Positions 15,860 to 24,663 of a stretch of 64,000 bases of DNA are shown piece after piece. Origin of the DNA: CAZUYC01 sp964624475. GTDB lineage: Bacteria > Myxococcota_A > UBA9160 > SMWR01. The notes under the pieces are model-generated. The model saw only the letters and a program-made list of their open reading frames with translations, did no database searches and was not told the origin of the DNA. A program made the translations under genes and the position numbers. The stretch covers positions 62,001 through 126,000 of the forward strand of contig CAZUYC010000083.1 of assembly GCA_964624475.1 (NCBI GenBank). Reading direction: 5' to 3'. Each line of letters opens with the position of its first letter. The stretch's first letter is position 1.

Positions 15860-18307
15860 TCAGGGCGCCGGCCGGCCCTGGTCCGGCTGGCTCCAGTCGC
15901 AGACGCCTTGCGGGAAGATCTGCTCGAGGCGCGCCTCCTCGGCGGCGCTCGGCGTCCAGGCGCCGTAGGCGCCGGCCGCGATGGCTGCGTCCACGCTCTG
16001 GAGCCCGCACTTGAAGGTGCCGCCCTCGGTCGGGCCGCCCGCCACCATGCGCGAGTTGCGGTAGGTCCGGAAGAGCGCCGTGCACGCGCCCGGCGGCTCG
16101 GCGTCGAGGATGCCGTCCCAAACGTGATCGCCGGCCGCAATCTCCTGGCCCAGGGTGGTGAAGCAGCGGTCGACGGCGCGCGGCGGGCGGTTGCCCGCCA
16201 CACCGAGCCCGGGATTCGCGCGCAGGTTCGCCATCCACTCGTCGATCACCTCGAAGGCCTCGGGCGTCTGATCGAAGGCGACGCCAGGTCGCGCGTCGGT
16301 GAACCAGATCACCTGGTTGTCCGCGTCGCCGCGCGCGAGCTGGAGCCGCCTGCGCGTTGCGAACGACTGGTAGCTGTGGTGCATGTCGAGCTGCTCTTCC
16401 AGGTAGTGCCGCCAGTCGATCACCGGGATGTCGATGTGGCCGTCGAAGCGCATGCCGCTCTCGTAGGCGGCGTTGATCGCCTCGAGGCTGCCGCTCCTGC
16501 GCGCCGCGGGCGTCACGCCCGCGTCGGGAGAGAGGTTCATGTTGCGCGCGCTCCACGGGTCGAAGTTCGCGGGGCTGAGCGCCCCGGCGAAGGGGTAGCC
16601 CTCGGTCACCATCTGCGCGGGCTCCTTCCAGCTCCCCACCTTGGCGTTCAGGTCGAGGAACTCGGCGGGGGTGATCACGCCGTCCACGAGCGCCTGGAGC
16701 CCGTATTGCACGCCCACGTTGTCCCACGGCGTTCGACCGAAGCCGTCCGCGTCTTCCCCGTAGATGTTCACGAGGTCGCCGGCGTGGGTCCAATCCACGC
16801 CTGCTGCGCCCTGGGCGAGCTTGTCGAGATCGGAGACGTCCGTGAAGGTCGGGTTGAGCACGAGCGGTGTCAGGCCGAACCAGGCTCGGCGACACTCGGT
16901 GAGCGGGGGAGGCGTGGTCGCCAACACAGGCACGGGCTGCGGCCGGTTCAGGCCGAGGCCGAGCAGCGTGTACAGGGAGTAGAGCCCGTTCCACTGTGCC
17001 GCCTGGCCCGCGCTGATGGTGGGCGTGGGGCTCGCGTTGAGCCCCTGGATGGCGCGGCGGTTCAGGACGTCGTCCCACTTGTTGTTAAAGCGGTCGGTCT
17101 TGTCGAAGTAGTGCTCGAGCAGCTCGCAATCTCCAACGTGGATGGTCTGGGTGATCATGTCGGAGTAGGAGTACTGCGGGATGGCCGCGTCGATCAGCCC
17201 CAGATGGTTCTGCGCGTAGACGTACTGCTGGATCGCTCCGCCGGAGCCACCGACGCCCACGCTGTAGAGCGGGACGCCGTGGTCCTCGACGAAGTGCTCC
17301 TTCAGCATCAGCGCCGTCTCGCCGCCGAGCTGCAGGTTGTAGTGCGTGTTGGTGCGCAGGCCGGTGGAGTTCAGCACCGCGTAGCCGAGCCGCAACACGT
17401 CGTGCAGCAGCATCGCGCTGTCGCTGGTCGTCCCCTGGTGACGCCCGATCGCGACGCCGCCCTGGAGGCTGAAGACCAGGCGCCCGTTCCACAGCGAATC
17501 GTCGGGCTGGTTGGGATCGGTCTCCGTCGTCGGCGCGAGCATCGCCACGCTGTAGACGAAGCGGTTGATGGTGCCGCGTTCCCAGCGCACGATGTACGGC
17601 ACCGTCTGGCCGCCCAGGGTGGTGGTCATCGCGATGTTGGCCGGGAGCGGCCCGCCGGGATTTGCGAGGGTGGCGAACGCGCCGGCCGTCGTGCGGTACT
17701 GGTACTCGATGCGCCGGTTGGCGGCGCAGTTCTTGCTGTAGCCCACGATGGTGGCGAGGGCCGTCGGGTAGCCGCGCCCGTCGCGCGGGTAGTTCCCGTT
17801 GATGTCCTCCTGCGCGACCTTGATGCCGATCATGTCCTGGTTGTCGACGATCGGCTGACCGAGCCCGACGCGCGCCGTGGTGCAGACGAAGGGCTGCTGC
17901 TGGGGACCGGAGAAGATCGGCCCGCCGATCGGATGGTTGGTGACAACCAGCTGCGCCTCCACCACCATGTCTTCCGCGCTCGGCACCAACTCGAGCAGGT
18001 TCTCGCCGACGGTGAACCCCTCGACCACGCCCAGCAGATCTTCACCGTCGGGGTCGAGCGAGCCCGTCACGTCCACTCCGTTGAGCAGCAAGATCGCGTT
18101 CTTCTTGATCTTGCCTCCCGGAAACCCGACCCGCACCAGGGCATCGCCGCCGCTCACCTGATCGGGCACGCTGGAGAGGATCTCGATCGTCCAGCCGCCG
18201 GCCCGCGCGGGGGTGGGCCCGACGGCCACGAGAAGCATCGCCAGCAGGGCGCCGAGCGCGGCGAGGGAGCGGTTTCGCGGGGTGGAAATGCAACGAAGAG
18301 ACGGCAT
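15860..18307 (-). CDS. DUF6351 exported tannase/esterase-like hydrolase
   Basis: An 815-residue secreted protein: signal peptide up to about residue 37 (TPARAGG), an N-terminal immunoglobulin-like region (SGGDALVRVGFPGG) and a large alpha/beta-hydrolase part. VGVGGSGGAIQQY near residue 345 carries the G-x-S-G-G nucleophile elbow seen in tannase and related esterases. A later HHSYQ and Asp-rich text may supply the other triad members. The family is common in environmental bacteria with steroid or aromatic metabolism, but its substrate is not known. A fused ester such as a steryl or aromatic ester is a guess. Confidence 0.8.
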   Translation of the reverse strand: MPSLRCISTPRNRSLAALGALLAMLLVAVGPTPARAGGWTIEILSSVPDQVSGGDALVRVGFPGGKIKKNAILLLNGVDVTGSLDPDGEDLLGVVEGFTVGENLLELVPSAEDMVVEAQLVVTNHPIGGPIFSGPQQQPFVCTTARVGLGQPIVDNQDMIGIKVAQEDINGNYPRDGRGYPTALATIVGYSKNCAANRRIEYQYRTTAGAFATLANPGGPLPANIAMTTTLGGQTVPYIVRWERGTINRFVYSVAMLAPTTETDPNQPDDSLWNGRLVFSLQGGVAIGRHQGTTSDSAMLLHDVLRLGYAVLNSTGLRTNTHYNLQLGGETALMLKEHFVEDHGVPLYSVGVGGSGGAIQQYVYAQNHLGLIDAAIPQYSYSDMITQTIHVGDCELLEHYFDKTDRFNNKWDDVLNRRAIQGLNASPTPTISAGQAAQWNGLYSLYTLLGLGLNRPQPVPVLATTPPPLTECRRAWFGLTPLVLNPTFTDVSDLDKLAQGAAGVDWTHAGDLVNIYGEDADGFGRTPWDNVGVQYGLQALVDGVITPAEFLDLNAKVGSWKEPAQMVTEGYPFAGALSPANFDPWSARNMNLSPDAGVTPAARRSGSLEAINAAYESGMRFDGHIDIPVIDWRHYLEEQLDMHHSYQSFATRRRLQLARGDADNQVIWFTDARPGVAFDQTPEAFEVIDEWMANLRANPGLGVAGNRPPRAVDRCFTTLGQEIAAGDHVWDGILDAEPPGACTALFRTYRNSRMVAGGPTEGGTFKCGLQSVDAAIAAGAYGAWTPSAAEEARLEQIFPQGVCDWSQPDQGRPAP

Positions 18308-18382
18308 CGGAGCCTCCTGACGCGCAGTGCGGGGGCGCCACGCTACGGCCGGGACGGCTCCCGTGTCAACACGAAAATCCGA

Positions 18383-18398
18383 CCCCCTCCGTCGGGGG
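18383..18398. terminator. Short GC hairpin after the acyl-CoA ligase gene
   Basis: CCCCC and GGGGG pair around a 6-base loop between the ends of two minus-strand genes. No clear T-run follows, so this is only a possible terminator. Confidence 0.25.
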
Positions 18399-18454
18399 CC
18401 TCTGCGTCAGGCTGCGGCGATCCGCTCCGGATGCGGGATGCCCGCGGGGCGCGT

Positions 18455-19915
18455 TCATCCGGGCGCCCGCCCGAGCCGCGCGTCGCGGAGCGTCGAGCGG
18501 CGGACCTTCCCGGCGTCGTCGCGCAGCGGCTCGGCGACGCGCTCGAAGCTCTTCGGGATCTTGCTGGCGGCCAGGTGCTTGGCGAGGTGCTCGCGCAGCT
18601 CCGCCGCGTCGATCTCGGCCTCCGCCTCGTAGATCGCGTGCAGGCGCTGGCCGAGGTCCTCGTCGGGGAGGCCGACCACCGCGCTCGACCGCACGCGGGC
18701 GTGGGCGTCGAGCGCCGCCTCGACCTCGGCCGGGTACACGTTCGCGCCACCCACCAGGACCATGTCGCTCTGTCGATCGACGAGAAAGAGATAGCCCTCG
18801 GCGTCCAGGGAACCGAGGTCGCCGAGCGTCTCCCAGCCGTCGGCCGTGGCGGTGGGCTCGGCGCCGAGGTAGCGGTAGGTCGTGCCGCGGCCGCCCGGGG
18901 GCATCATGTAGACGAGTCCGACCTCGCCCGGCGCGCACTCGCGCCGGTGCTCGTCGAGGATGCGGATGCGGCGGCCTCCGGTCGGCCGTCCGACGGAGCC
19001 CGGGTGGGCGAGCCACTCCGTGCCGGAGATCAGCGTGCCCGCGATGCGCTCCGACCCGCCGTAGGCCTCGAAGATCCGCTCGGGCCCGAGCCAGCCGATC
19101 CACGCGCGTTTGAGCCAGGCGGGGCTCGGCGCGCCGGTGCACATCACGCGCCGGAGCGACGAGAGGTCGAAGCGAACGCGCTCCGCCTCGGGCAGGCGCC
19201 AGATGCGCTGCATCATCGTCGGCACGAAGAGCACCCAGTCGACGCGGTGCTCCTCGATGAGCTCGAGGCAGCGGAGCGGATCGAAGCGGGAGAGCAGGAC
19301 CACCTTCCCACCGAAGAGGAGCGCCTGCCAGGCCGTGATGAAGGGTCCGGCGTGATGGAGCGGCCCCGGCACGAGCACCGTCCCGTCGCGCTGCATGGCG
19401 TTCTCGGGCCGCTCGGGGTCGGCCGTCGCGGGCACGAGCTCGAGGATGAGCTTCGGGCGCCCGGTGCTCCCGCCCGAGGTCATGCAGCGCACGTGGCTCG
19501 GGACCACGTCCGGTAGCGGCCCGTCCGGGAGCGAGGGGTCGGGGGAGAAGCGGGCGGCGAGCGTCGGGCGCCCGGGGCAATCCTCCGGGTCGACGCCGAC
19601 GGCGAGCGCCGGGCGCGCCAGCTCGAGGATCGCGCGGCGCTCGAGCGCTGGAAGCCGCGACGAGATCGGCTGCGGAGTCGCGCCGAGCTTCCAGGTCGCG
19701 AGGCAGGCGACGAAGAACTCGATCCCGTTCGGGAGCCCGAGCGTCACGAGGCTGCCCGCGCGCACGCCCCGCGCGGCGTAGTCGCGGGCGAGGCGGTTGC
19801 TCCGGCGCTCGAGCTCGCCGCGCGTGATCCGCTCGCCCTCGTGGACGATCGCGACGCGCTCCGGGTCGCGCTCGGCGTGCCAGGCCAGGGCCCGCCCGTA
19901 GGAGAGAACCGGCAC
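18455..19915 (-). CDS. AMP-dependent acyl-CoA synthetase
   Basis: A 486-residue ANL-superfamily ligase. The P-loop is TSGGSTGRPKL, the A5 motif is EAYGGSE, the hinge is GDLGSLDAEGYLFLVDRQSD and the C-terminus keeps GKVRR with the catalytic Lys. It activates a carboxylic acid to its CoA ester through an acyl-AMP. It is divergent from the ipdAB operon, 113 bases away, so it is the natural candidate for loading HIP or an earlier steroid acid with CoA. The sequence did not look specifically like mycobacterial FadD3, so the exact substrate is left open. Confidence 0.9.
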   Translation of the reverse strand: MPVLSYGRALAWHAERDPERVAIVHEGERITRGELERRSNRLARDYAARGVRAGSLVTLGLPNGIEFFVACLATWKLGATPQPISSRLPALERRAILELARPALAVGVDPEDCPGRPTLAARFSPDPSLPDGPLPDVVPSHVRCMTSGGSTGRPKLILELVPATADPERPENAMQRDGTVLVPGPLHHAGPFITAWQALLFGGKVVLLSRFDPLRCLELIEEHRVDWVLFVPTMMQRIWRLPEAERVRFDLSSLRRVMCTGAPSPAWLKRAWIGWLGPERIFEAYGGSERIAGTLISGTEWLAHPGSVGRPTGGRRIRILDEHRRECAPGEVGLVYMMPPGGRGTTYRYLGAEPTATADGWETLGDLGSLDAEGYLFLVDRQSDMVLVGGANVYPAEVEAALDAHARVRSSAVVGLPDEDLGQRLHAIYEAEAEIDAAELREHLAKHLAASKIPKSFERVAEPLRDDAGKVRRSTLRDARLGRAPG

Positions 19916-19955
19916 CGCGCCTCCGCGGGGGCCGGCGCCGGCCGCGCAGCCCCCT

Positions 19956-19983
19956 TTTCGAGACGGAGCGTATCAGATATGAT
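19956..19983 (+). promoter_or_regulatory. Possible promoter of the ipdAB operon
   Basis: TTTCGA and TATGAT are separated by 16 bases, with TATGAT about 46 bases before the ipdA start. The AT-rich island GTATCAGATATGAT stands out in a very GC-rich divergent region and is partly symmetric, so it may also hold an operator. No KstR2-like box was recognised. Confidence 0.3.
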
Positions 19984-20028
19984 CGCCGCCTCGCCCGCCC
20001 GCGCAGGGTCCCCCGGAGGCTCTCCCGC

Positions 20029-20895
20029 TTGGACAAGCGCATCACGGCCGCCGAGATCGCGGCCGAGCTCCGCGACGGCATGACGCTCGGCATCGGGGGC
20101 TGGGGCTCCCGGCGCAAGCCCATGGCGCTCGTGCGCGAGATCCTGCGCTCGCCGGTGCGCGATCTGACCGTCGTCTCGTACGGCGGGCCCGACGTGGGGC
20201 TGCTCTGCGCCGCGGGCAAGCTGCGCAAGGTGGTCTACGGCTTCGTCTCGCTCGACTCGATCCCGCTCGAGCCGAACTTCCGCAAGGCGCGCCAGGCGGG
20301 GAGCATCGAGGCGGTGGAGCTCGACGAGGGGATGCTCCAGTGGGGACTCTACGCCGCGACGCTGCGCCTCCCGTTCCTGCCGACGCGCGCCGGCCTCGGC
20401 TCGGACGTGCTCCGGCTCCAGCCGTGGCTGCGCACGGTGCGCTCGCCGTACGCGGACGGCGAGGAGCTGGTCGCCGTGCCGGCCATCGAGCTCGACCTGG
20501 CGCTCGTCCACATGAACCGCGCCGACGTCAAGGGCAACGCGAGCTTCCTCGGGCCCGACCTCTACTTCGACGATCTCCTGCTCGGAGCGGCGAAACGCCG
20601 CTTCGTCTCCTGCGAGAAGCTGGTGGCGACGGAGGAACTCGCGCGCGAGGGCTCGTTCCACGCGCTCCGCATCCACCGCGGCATGGTCGACGGTGTGGTC
20701 GAGACGCCGCGCGGCGCGCACTTCACCGAGTGTCCCCCCGACTACGGCCGCGACGAGGCCTTCCAGACCGAGTACGCGAACGCGGCCCGCGACGCCGAGG
20801 CCTGGAGCTCCTTCGAGCAGCGCTACCTCGCGCTCGAGAGCGAGTCGGAGTACCAGCGCGCCGTCGCCGCGCACGCCGCCGGAGGGGTCCGGTGA
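20029..20895 (+). CDS. ipdA: IpdA, steroid ring C hydrolase alpha subunit (CoA-transferase fold)
   Basis: A 288-residue family I CoA-transferase-fold protein. The start MTLGIGGWGSRRKPMA and the SYGGPD, KVVYGFVSLDS and NRADVKGNA segments match mycobacterial IpdA as I remember it. IpdAB is a hydrolase, not a transferase: it opens the remaining steroid ring (COCHEA-CoA) during breakdown of the C/D-ring intermediate HIP. Start is TTG at 20029, backed by GGAGG nine bases upstream. It overlaps ipdB by 4 bases (GTGA), giving equal amounts of the two subunits. It is the first gene of a nine-gene plus-strand run. Confidence 0.88.
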   Translation: MDKRITAAEIAAELRDGMTLGIGGWGSRRKPMALVREILRSPVRDLTVVSYGGPDVGLLCAAGKLRKVVYGFVSLDSIPLEPNFRKARQAGSIEAVELDEGMLQWGLYAATLRLPFLPTRAGLGSDVLRLQPWLRTVRSPYADGEELVAVPAIELDLALVHMNRADVKGNASFLGPDLYFDDLLLGAAKRRFVSCEKLVATEELAREGSFHALRIHRGMVDGVVETPRGAHFTECPPDYGRDEAFQTEYANAARDAEAWSSFEQRYLALESESEYQRAVAAHAAGGVR

Positions 20896-21656
20896 GCCGC
20901 TACACGCGCGCCGAGCTCTGCGCCGTCGCGATCGCGGAGGCCTTCCGCGGCGACGGCGAGGTGCTGGTGAGCCCGATCGGGAACCTGCCGCAGATCGGAG
21001 CGCGCCTGGCGAAGGCGAGCTTCGCTCCGGATCTGCTGCTCACCGACGGCGTGGCCTTCCTGGTGGAGGACGTCCAGCCCCTCGGCGTCGCCGCAGCCGC
21101 CCCGGTCGTCGAGGGCTACCTGCCCTACCGGAGCGTCTTCGACACGGTCTGGGCGGGCCGGCGCCACGTGATGATGGGCGCGACGCAGATCGACCGCTTC
21201 GGCAACCAGAACATCTCCTGCATCGGCGAGTTCCAGAAGCCGAAGGCGCAGCTGCTCGGCATGCGCGGAGCCCCCGGCAACACGATCAACCATCCGACCA
21301 GCTACTGGGTGCCGAACCACTCGACGGCGGTCTTCGTGCCGAGGGTCGACGTCGTCTGCGGCGTCGGCTACGACCGCGCCGCGCTCCTCGGCCCGCGCGC
21401 GTCGCGCTTCCACGAGATCCGCTGCGTGGTCTCGAACCTCGGGGTCTTCGACTTCGCGACCCCGGAGCGCTCGATGCGCCTGCGCTCGGTCCACCCGGGC
21501 TCGAGCGTCGAGGAGATCCGCGAGCAGACGGGCTTCCCGCTCGTCGTGCCGGACGGCGTGCTCTGGTCCCGCGAGCCGAGCGACGAGGAGCTGCGGCTCC
21601 TGCGCGAGAGGATCGACCCGAAAGGGCTGCGCGAGCGCGAGATCCGCGCCTCTTGA
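20892..21656 (+). CDS. ipdB: IpdB, steroid ring C hydrolase beta subunit
   Basis: A 254-residue partner of IpdA from the GTG at 20892. SPIGNLPQIGARLAK, MMGATQIDRFGNQN and GAPGNTINHPTSYWV are the expected beta-subunit signatures. Together the two subunits form the hydrolase that converts COCHEA-CoA to MOODA-CoA in the HIP pathway. A long in-frame extension to 20340 lies over ipdA and was rejected. The next gene, ipdC, starts 18 bases later. Confidence 0.88.
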   Translation: MSRYTRAELCAVAIAEAFRGDGEVLVSPIGNLPQIGARLAKASFAPDLLLTDGVAFLVEDVQPLGVAAAAPVVEGYLPYRSVFDTVWAGRRHVMMGATQIDRFGNQNISCIGEFQKPKAQLLGMRGAPGNTINHPTSYWVPNHSTAVFVPRVDVVCGVGYDRAALLGPRASRFHEIRCVVSNLGVFDFATPERSMRLRSVHPGSSVEEIREQTGFPLVVPDGVLWSREPSDEELRLLRERIDPKGLREREIRAS

Positions 21657-21674
21657 GCGCCTAGAAGGCCCCCG

Positions 21675-22730
21675 ATGGCCTCCCCCCTCCACACGAAGCT
21701 CTGCGATCTCCTGGGCATGCGCTACCCGATCCTCCAGACGGGGATGGGCTGGGTGGCGACGCCCGAGCTCACGGCGGCGGCCTGCAACGCGGGGGCCTTC
21801 GGCTTCCTCGCCGCCGCGACGATCCCGCCGCCCGAGGTCGCCGCGGCGATCGAGCAGGTGAAGCGCCTCACCGACCGGCCCTTCGGCGTGAACTTCCTGA
21901 TGGACGCGCCGGGCGCCGACGCGATCGCCGACGCGATCATCCGCCTGCGCGTCCGCGCCGCCGGCTACAACCGCGCGCCGAACCCGAAGATCGTCGCGCG
22001 CCTCAAGGAGGCCGGCGTCGCGTGCGTCCCGACCTGCGGCGCGCCGCGCCACGCGGTCAAGGCGCAGCAGCTCGGCGCCGACGCGATCATCGCGCAGGGC
22101 GGCGAGGGGGGAGGGCACACCGGCACCTTCCCGACCTCGCTGCTCGTCCCGGCCTGCGTCGACGCGGTGGACGTCCCGGTCGTAGCCGCCGGCGGCTTCC
22201 GCGACGGCCGCGGCCTCGTCGCGGCCCTCGCCTGGGGCGCGGCGGGAATCGCGATGGGCACGCGCTTCCTGCTGACGCGCGAGAGCCCCGTGCCCGAGGT
22301 CTCGGCGAAGCGCTACCTCGAGGCCCGGGTCGACGACGTGCTGGTGACGGATCGCATCGACGGGCTCCCGCAGCGCGTCGTGCGCAACGAGCTCGTGGCT
22401 CGGCTCGAGAGGAGCAGCGCTCCGCTGCTGCTCTTGCGCGCACTGCGGAGCGCGCTCGCGTACCGCAAGGTCTCGGGCGCCTCGCTCCCGGAGCTCCTGC
22501 GCTCGGCCTTTGCCCTGCGCCAGCGCGAGCGGCTCACGCGCTCGCAGATGCTTCTGGCGGCGAACGCTCCGATGCTGGCCAAGCGCGGCGTGCTCGACGG
22601 CGACCCGGTGGGGGGCTACCTCCCGAGCGGGACGGTGGCCGGACTGATCGACGACCGCCCGAGCTGCGCGGAGCTCGTCGGGCGCATCGTGGAAGAGGCG
22701 GAGCGCACGCTCGCGGCGCTCTGCGGCTGA
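21675..22730 (+). CDS. ipdC: IpdC, flavin-dependent NMO-like oxidoreductase of HIP breakdown
   Basis: A 351-residue nitronate monooxygenase-fold TIM barrel binding FMN. RYPILQTGMGWVATPEL, AIIAQGGEGGGHTG and MGTRFLLTRES are family signatures, and the C-terminal half (LTRSQMLLAANAPML) agrees with mycobacterial IpdC rather than with true nitronate monooxygenases. IpdC acts on 5-hydroxy-HIC-CoA, introducing a double bond needed before ring D opening. ipdA-ipdB-ipdC are contiguous here as in Mycobacterium. Confidence 0.85.
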   Translation: MASPLHTKLCDLLGMRYPILQTGMGWVATPELTAAACNAGAFGFLAAATIPPPEVAAAIEQVKRLTDRPFGVNFLMDAPGADAIADAIIRLRVRAAGYNRAPNPKIVARLKEAGVACVPTCGAPRHAVKAQQLGADAIIAQGGEGGGHTGTFPTSLLVPACVDAVDVPVVAAGGFRDGRGLVAALAWGAAGIAMGTRFLLTRESPVPEVSAKRYLEARVDDVLVTDRIDGLPQRVVRNELVARLERSSAPLLLLRALRSALAYRKVSGASLPELLRSAFALRQRERLTRSQMLLAANAPMLAKRGVLDGDPVGGYLPSGTVAGLIDDRPSCAELVGRIVEEAERTLAALCG

Positions 22731-22739
22731 GGGGGATCG

Positions 22740-23501
22740 ATGGCCTTCGACGTGAAGCTCGAGGACGGGGTGGCCGAGGTCGTGCTCGACAAGCCCCCGG
22801 TGAACGCGCTCGCGAGCTTCGAGTGGGCGGCGCTCGCCGAGCGCTTCGCGGCCCTCGGCCGCGACCCGCAGGTGCGCGCGGTCGTGCTCGCGGCCGAGGG
22901 CCGCGGCTTCTGCGCCGGCGTCGACATCAAGGAGCTCGACGCGGACAGCTCGCGCATCACGGCCGTGAACCGCGGCTGCTACGACGCCTTCGCGGCCGTG
23001 CACGATTGCCCGGTGCCGGTCGTCGCCGCGCCGCACGGCTTCTGCCTCGGCGGCGGAATCGGGCTCGTCGGCGCCTCGGACCTGATCGTCGCCGCCGAGG
23101 ACGCGAGCTTCGGCCTGCCCGAGATCGACCGCGGCGCGCTCGGGGCCGCGACGCACCTGATGCGGATGTTCGGGATCTGGAAGGCGCGGCGCATGCTCTA
23201 CACCGGCGAGCCGATCGGCGCGCAGGAGGCCTTCCGGCTCGGCGCCCTCGACGCCGTGGTCCCGCGCGCGGAGCTGCGCGGCGCGGCGCGCGCGCTGGCG
23301 CTGAAGATCGCCGCGAAGAGCCCGCGGGCGGTGCGCCTCGCCAAGGAGTCGCTCAACGGCATCGAGCTCCTCGACCTGAAGCGGAGCTACCGCTTCGAGC
23401 AGGGCTTCACGCTCGAGCTCTACACCTCGCCGGACTCGGCCGAGGCGCGCCGGGCCTTCGTCGAGAAGCGCGACGCGCGCTTCGGCAAGGAAGGCGGCTA
23501 G
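22740..23501 (+). CDS. echA20: EchA20-like crotonase, steroid ring D hydrolase
   Basis: A 253-residue crotonase. FCAGVDIKEL and HGFCLGGGIGLVG form the oxyanion hole, and VNRGCYDAF, FGLPEIDRGALGAATHL are close to EchA20 of Mycobacterium as I recall it. EchA20 hydrolyses ring D of HIEC-CoA, the step just before IpdAB. It lies 9 bases after ipdC and its TAG overlaps the GTG of the next gene by one base. Confidence 0.85.
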   Translation: MAFDVKLEDGVAEVVLDKPPVNALASFEWAALAERFAALGRDPQVRAVVLAAEGRGFCAGVDIKELDADSSRITAVNRGCYDAFAAVHDCPVPVVAAPHGFCLGGGIGLVGASDLIVAAEDASFGLPEIDRGALGAATHLMRMFGIWKARRMLYTGEPIGAQEAFRLGALDAVVPRAELRGAARALALKIAAKSPRAVRLAKESLNGIELLDLKRSYRFEQGFTLELYTSPDSAEARRAFVEKRDARFGKEGG

Positions 23502-24658
23502 TGGACCTGCGCTACACGCCGCAGCAGGAGGCCTTCCGCCGCGAGGCGCGGGAGTGGCTCGCGGCCCACGTGCCGAAGGAGCCACTCCACTCCTTCGACA
23601 CGCAGGAGGGCTTCGAAGAGCACCGCGAGTGGGAGCGCCGGCTGCACGCCGGCGGCTTCGCGATGGTGCCCTGGCCGGTCGAGTACGGCGGCCGAGGCGC
23701 GGACCTCCTCGAGTGGCTCGTCTTCGAGGAGGAGTACTACCGCGCGAATGCACCCGGCCGCGTCAATCAAAACGGGATCTTCCTGCTCGGCCCGACGCTG
23801 ATGGAGTACGGGACGTCGGCGCAGAAGGCGCGCTACCTGCCGAAGATGGCGTCGAGCGAGGAGGTCTGGGCGCAGGGCTGGTCGGAGCCGAACGCCGGCA
23901 GCGACATGGCCGCGATCCAGGCTACCGCGATCCGCGACGGCGACCGCTACGTCCTGCGCGGCCAGAAGACCTGGGCATCGCGCGGGGCCTTCGCCCACTG
24001 GATGTTCGGCCTCTTCCGCACCGACCCCGAGAGCGAGCGCCATCACGGCCTCTCCTTCCTGCTGGTCCCGCTCGACCTGCCCGGCGTCCTGGTGCGGCCG
24101 ATCCGCAAGCTCAACGGCAAGGCCGCCTTCGCCGAGGTCTTCTTCGACGGCGCGCGCGTCCCGGTCGAGAACCTGCTCGGGCGCGAAGGCGAGGGCTGGA
24201 GCGTCGCGATGTCGACCGCGGGCTTCGAGCGCGGGCTCATGCTGCGGAGCCCCGCGCGCTTCCAGGCGACGGCCGCGAAGCTCACGGCACTCTGGCGCGA
24301 GAGCGCCGAGCTCTGCGACCCGTCGCTGCGCCGCCGCGTCGTCGAGTGCTGGATGGCCGCCGAGGCCTACACGCTCGAGACCTACCGCACCGTCTCGCGG
24401 CTCCTGGCCGGCGGCAAGATCGGAGCGGAGGCCAGTCTCAACAAGATCTTCTGGTCCGAGCTCGACCTGCGCATGCACGAGACGGCGCTCGAGATCCTGG
24501 GCTGGCGCGGGGAGCTCTTGCCCGAGGCCGAGCTGGCGGAAGGCGTGGGCGAGTGGCTCGACGGCTACTACTTCGCCCTCGCCGGCCCGATCTACGCCGG
24601 CACCAACGAGATCCAGCGCAACGTGATCGCCGAGCGCCTGCTCGGGCTCCCGCGCTAG
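23501..24658 (+). CDS. Acyl-CoA dehydrogenase, FadE31-like large subunit
   Basis: A 385-residue ACAD with WAQGWSEPNAGSDMA, LRSPARFQATAAKL and IYAGTNEIQRNVIAERLLGLPR, matching the FadE31 type of the KstR2 regulon. The catalytic Glu of common ACADs (IYEGT) is Ala here, as usual for this class. The GTG at 23501 shares one base with the echA20 stop. The next gene is a small ACAD only 5 bases downstream, so these probably form a heterotetramer acting on an intermediate after ring opening, or on 5-hydroxy-HIP-CoA if they correspond to the IpdE pair. Confidence 0.85.
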   Translation: MDLRYTPQQEAFRREAREWLAAHVPKEPLHSFDTQEGFEEHREWERRLHAGGFAMVPWPVEYGGRGADLLEWLVFEEEYYRANAPGRVNQNGIFLLGPTLMEYGTSAQKARYLPKMASSEEVWAQGWSEPNAGSDMAAIQATAIRDGDRYVLRGQKTWASRGAFAHWMFGLFRTDPESERHHGLSFLLVPLDLPGVLVRPIRKLNGKAAFAEVFFDGARVPVENLLGREGEGWSVAMSTAGFERGLMLRSPARFQATAAKLTALWRESAELCDPSLRRRVVECWMAAEAYTLETYRTVSRLLAGGKIGAEASLNKIFWSELDLRMHETALEILGWRGELLPEAELAEGVGEWLDGYYFALAGPIYAGTNEIQRNVIAERLLGLPR

Positions 24659-24663
24659 CGCCG

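Noticed and set aside
15794..19516. 1,240-codon plus-strand open frame
   Set aside because: Antisense to the DUF6351 and acyl-CoA ligase genes; no recognisable domain.
18455..19915. Firm naming of the ligase as FadD3
   Set aside because: Position fits, but P-loop TSGGSTGRPK and overall text did not resemble mycobacterial FadD3 closely enough; kept as an acyl-CoA synthetase.
19916..20028. KstR2 operator in the divergent region
   Set aside because: No KstR2-like inverted repeat was found; only a weak promoter-like island is visible.
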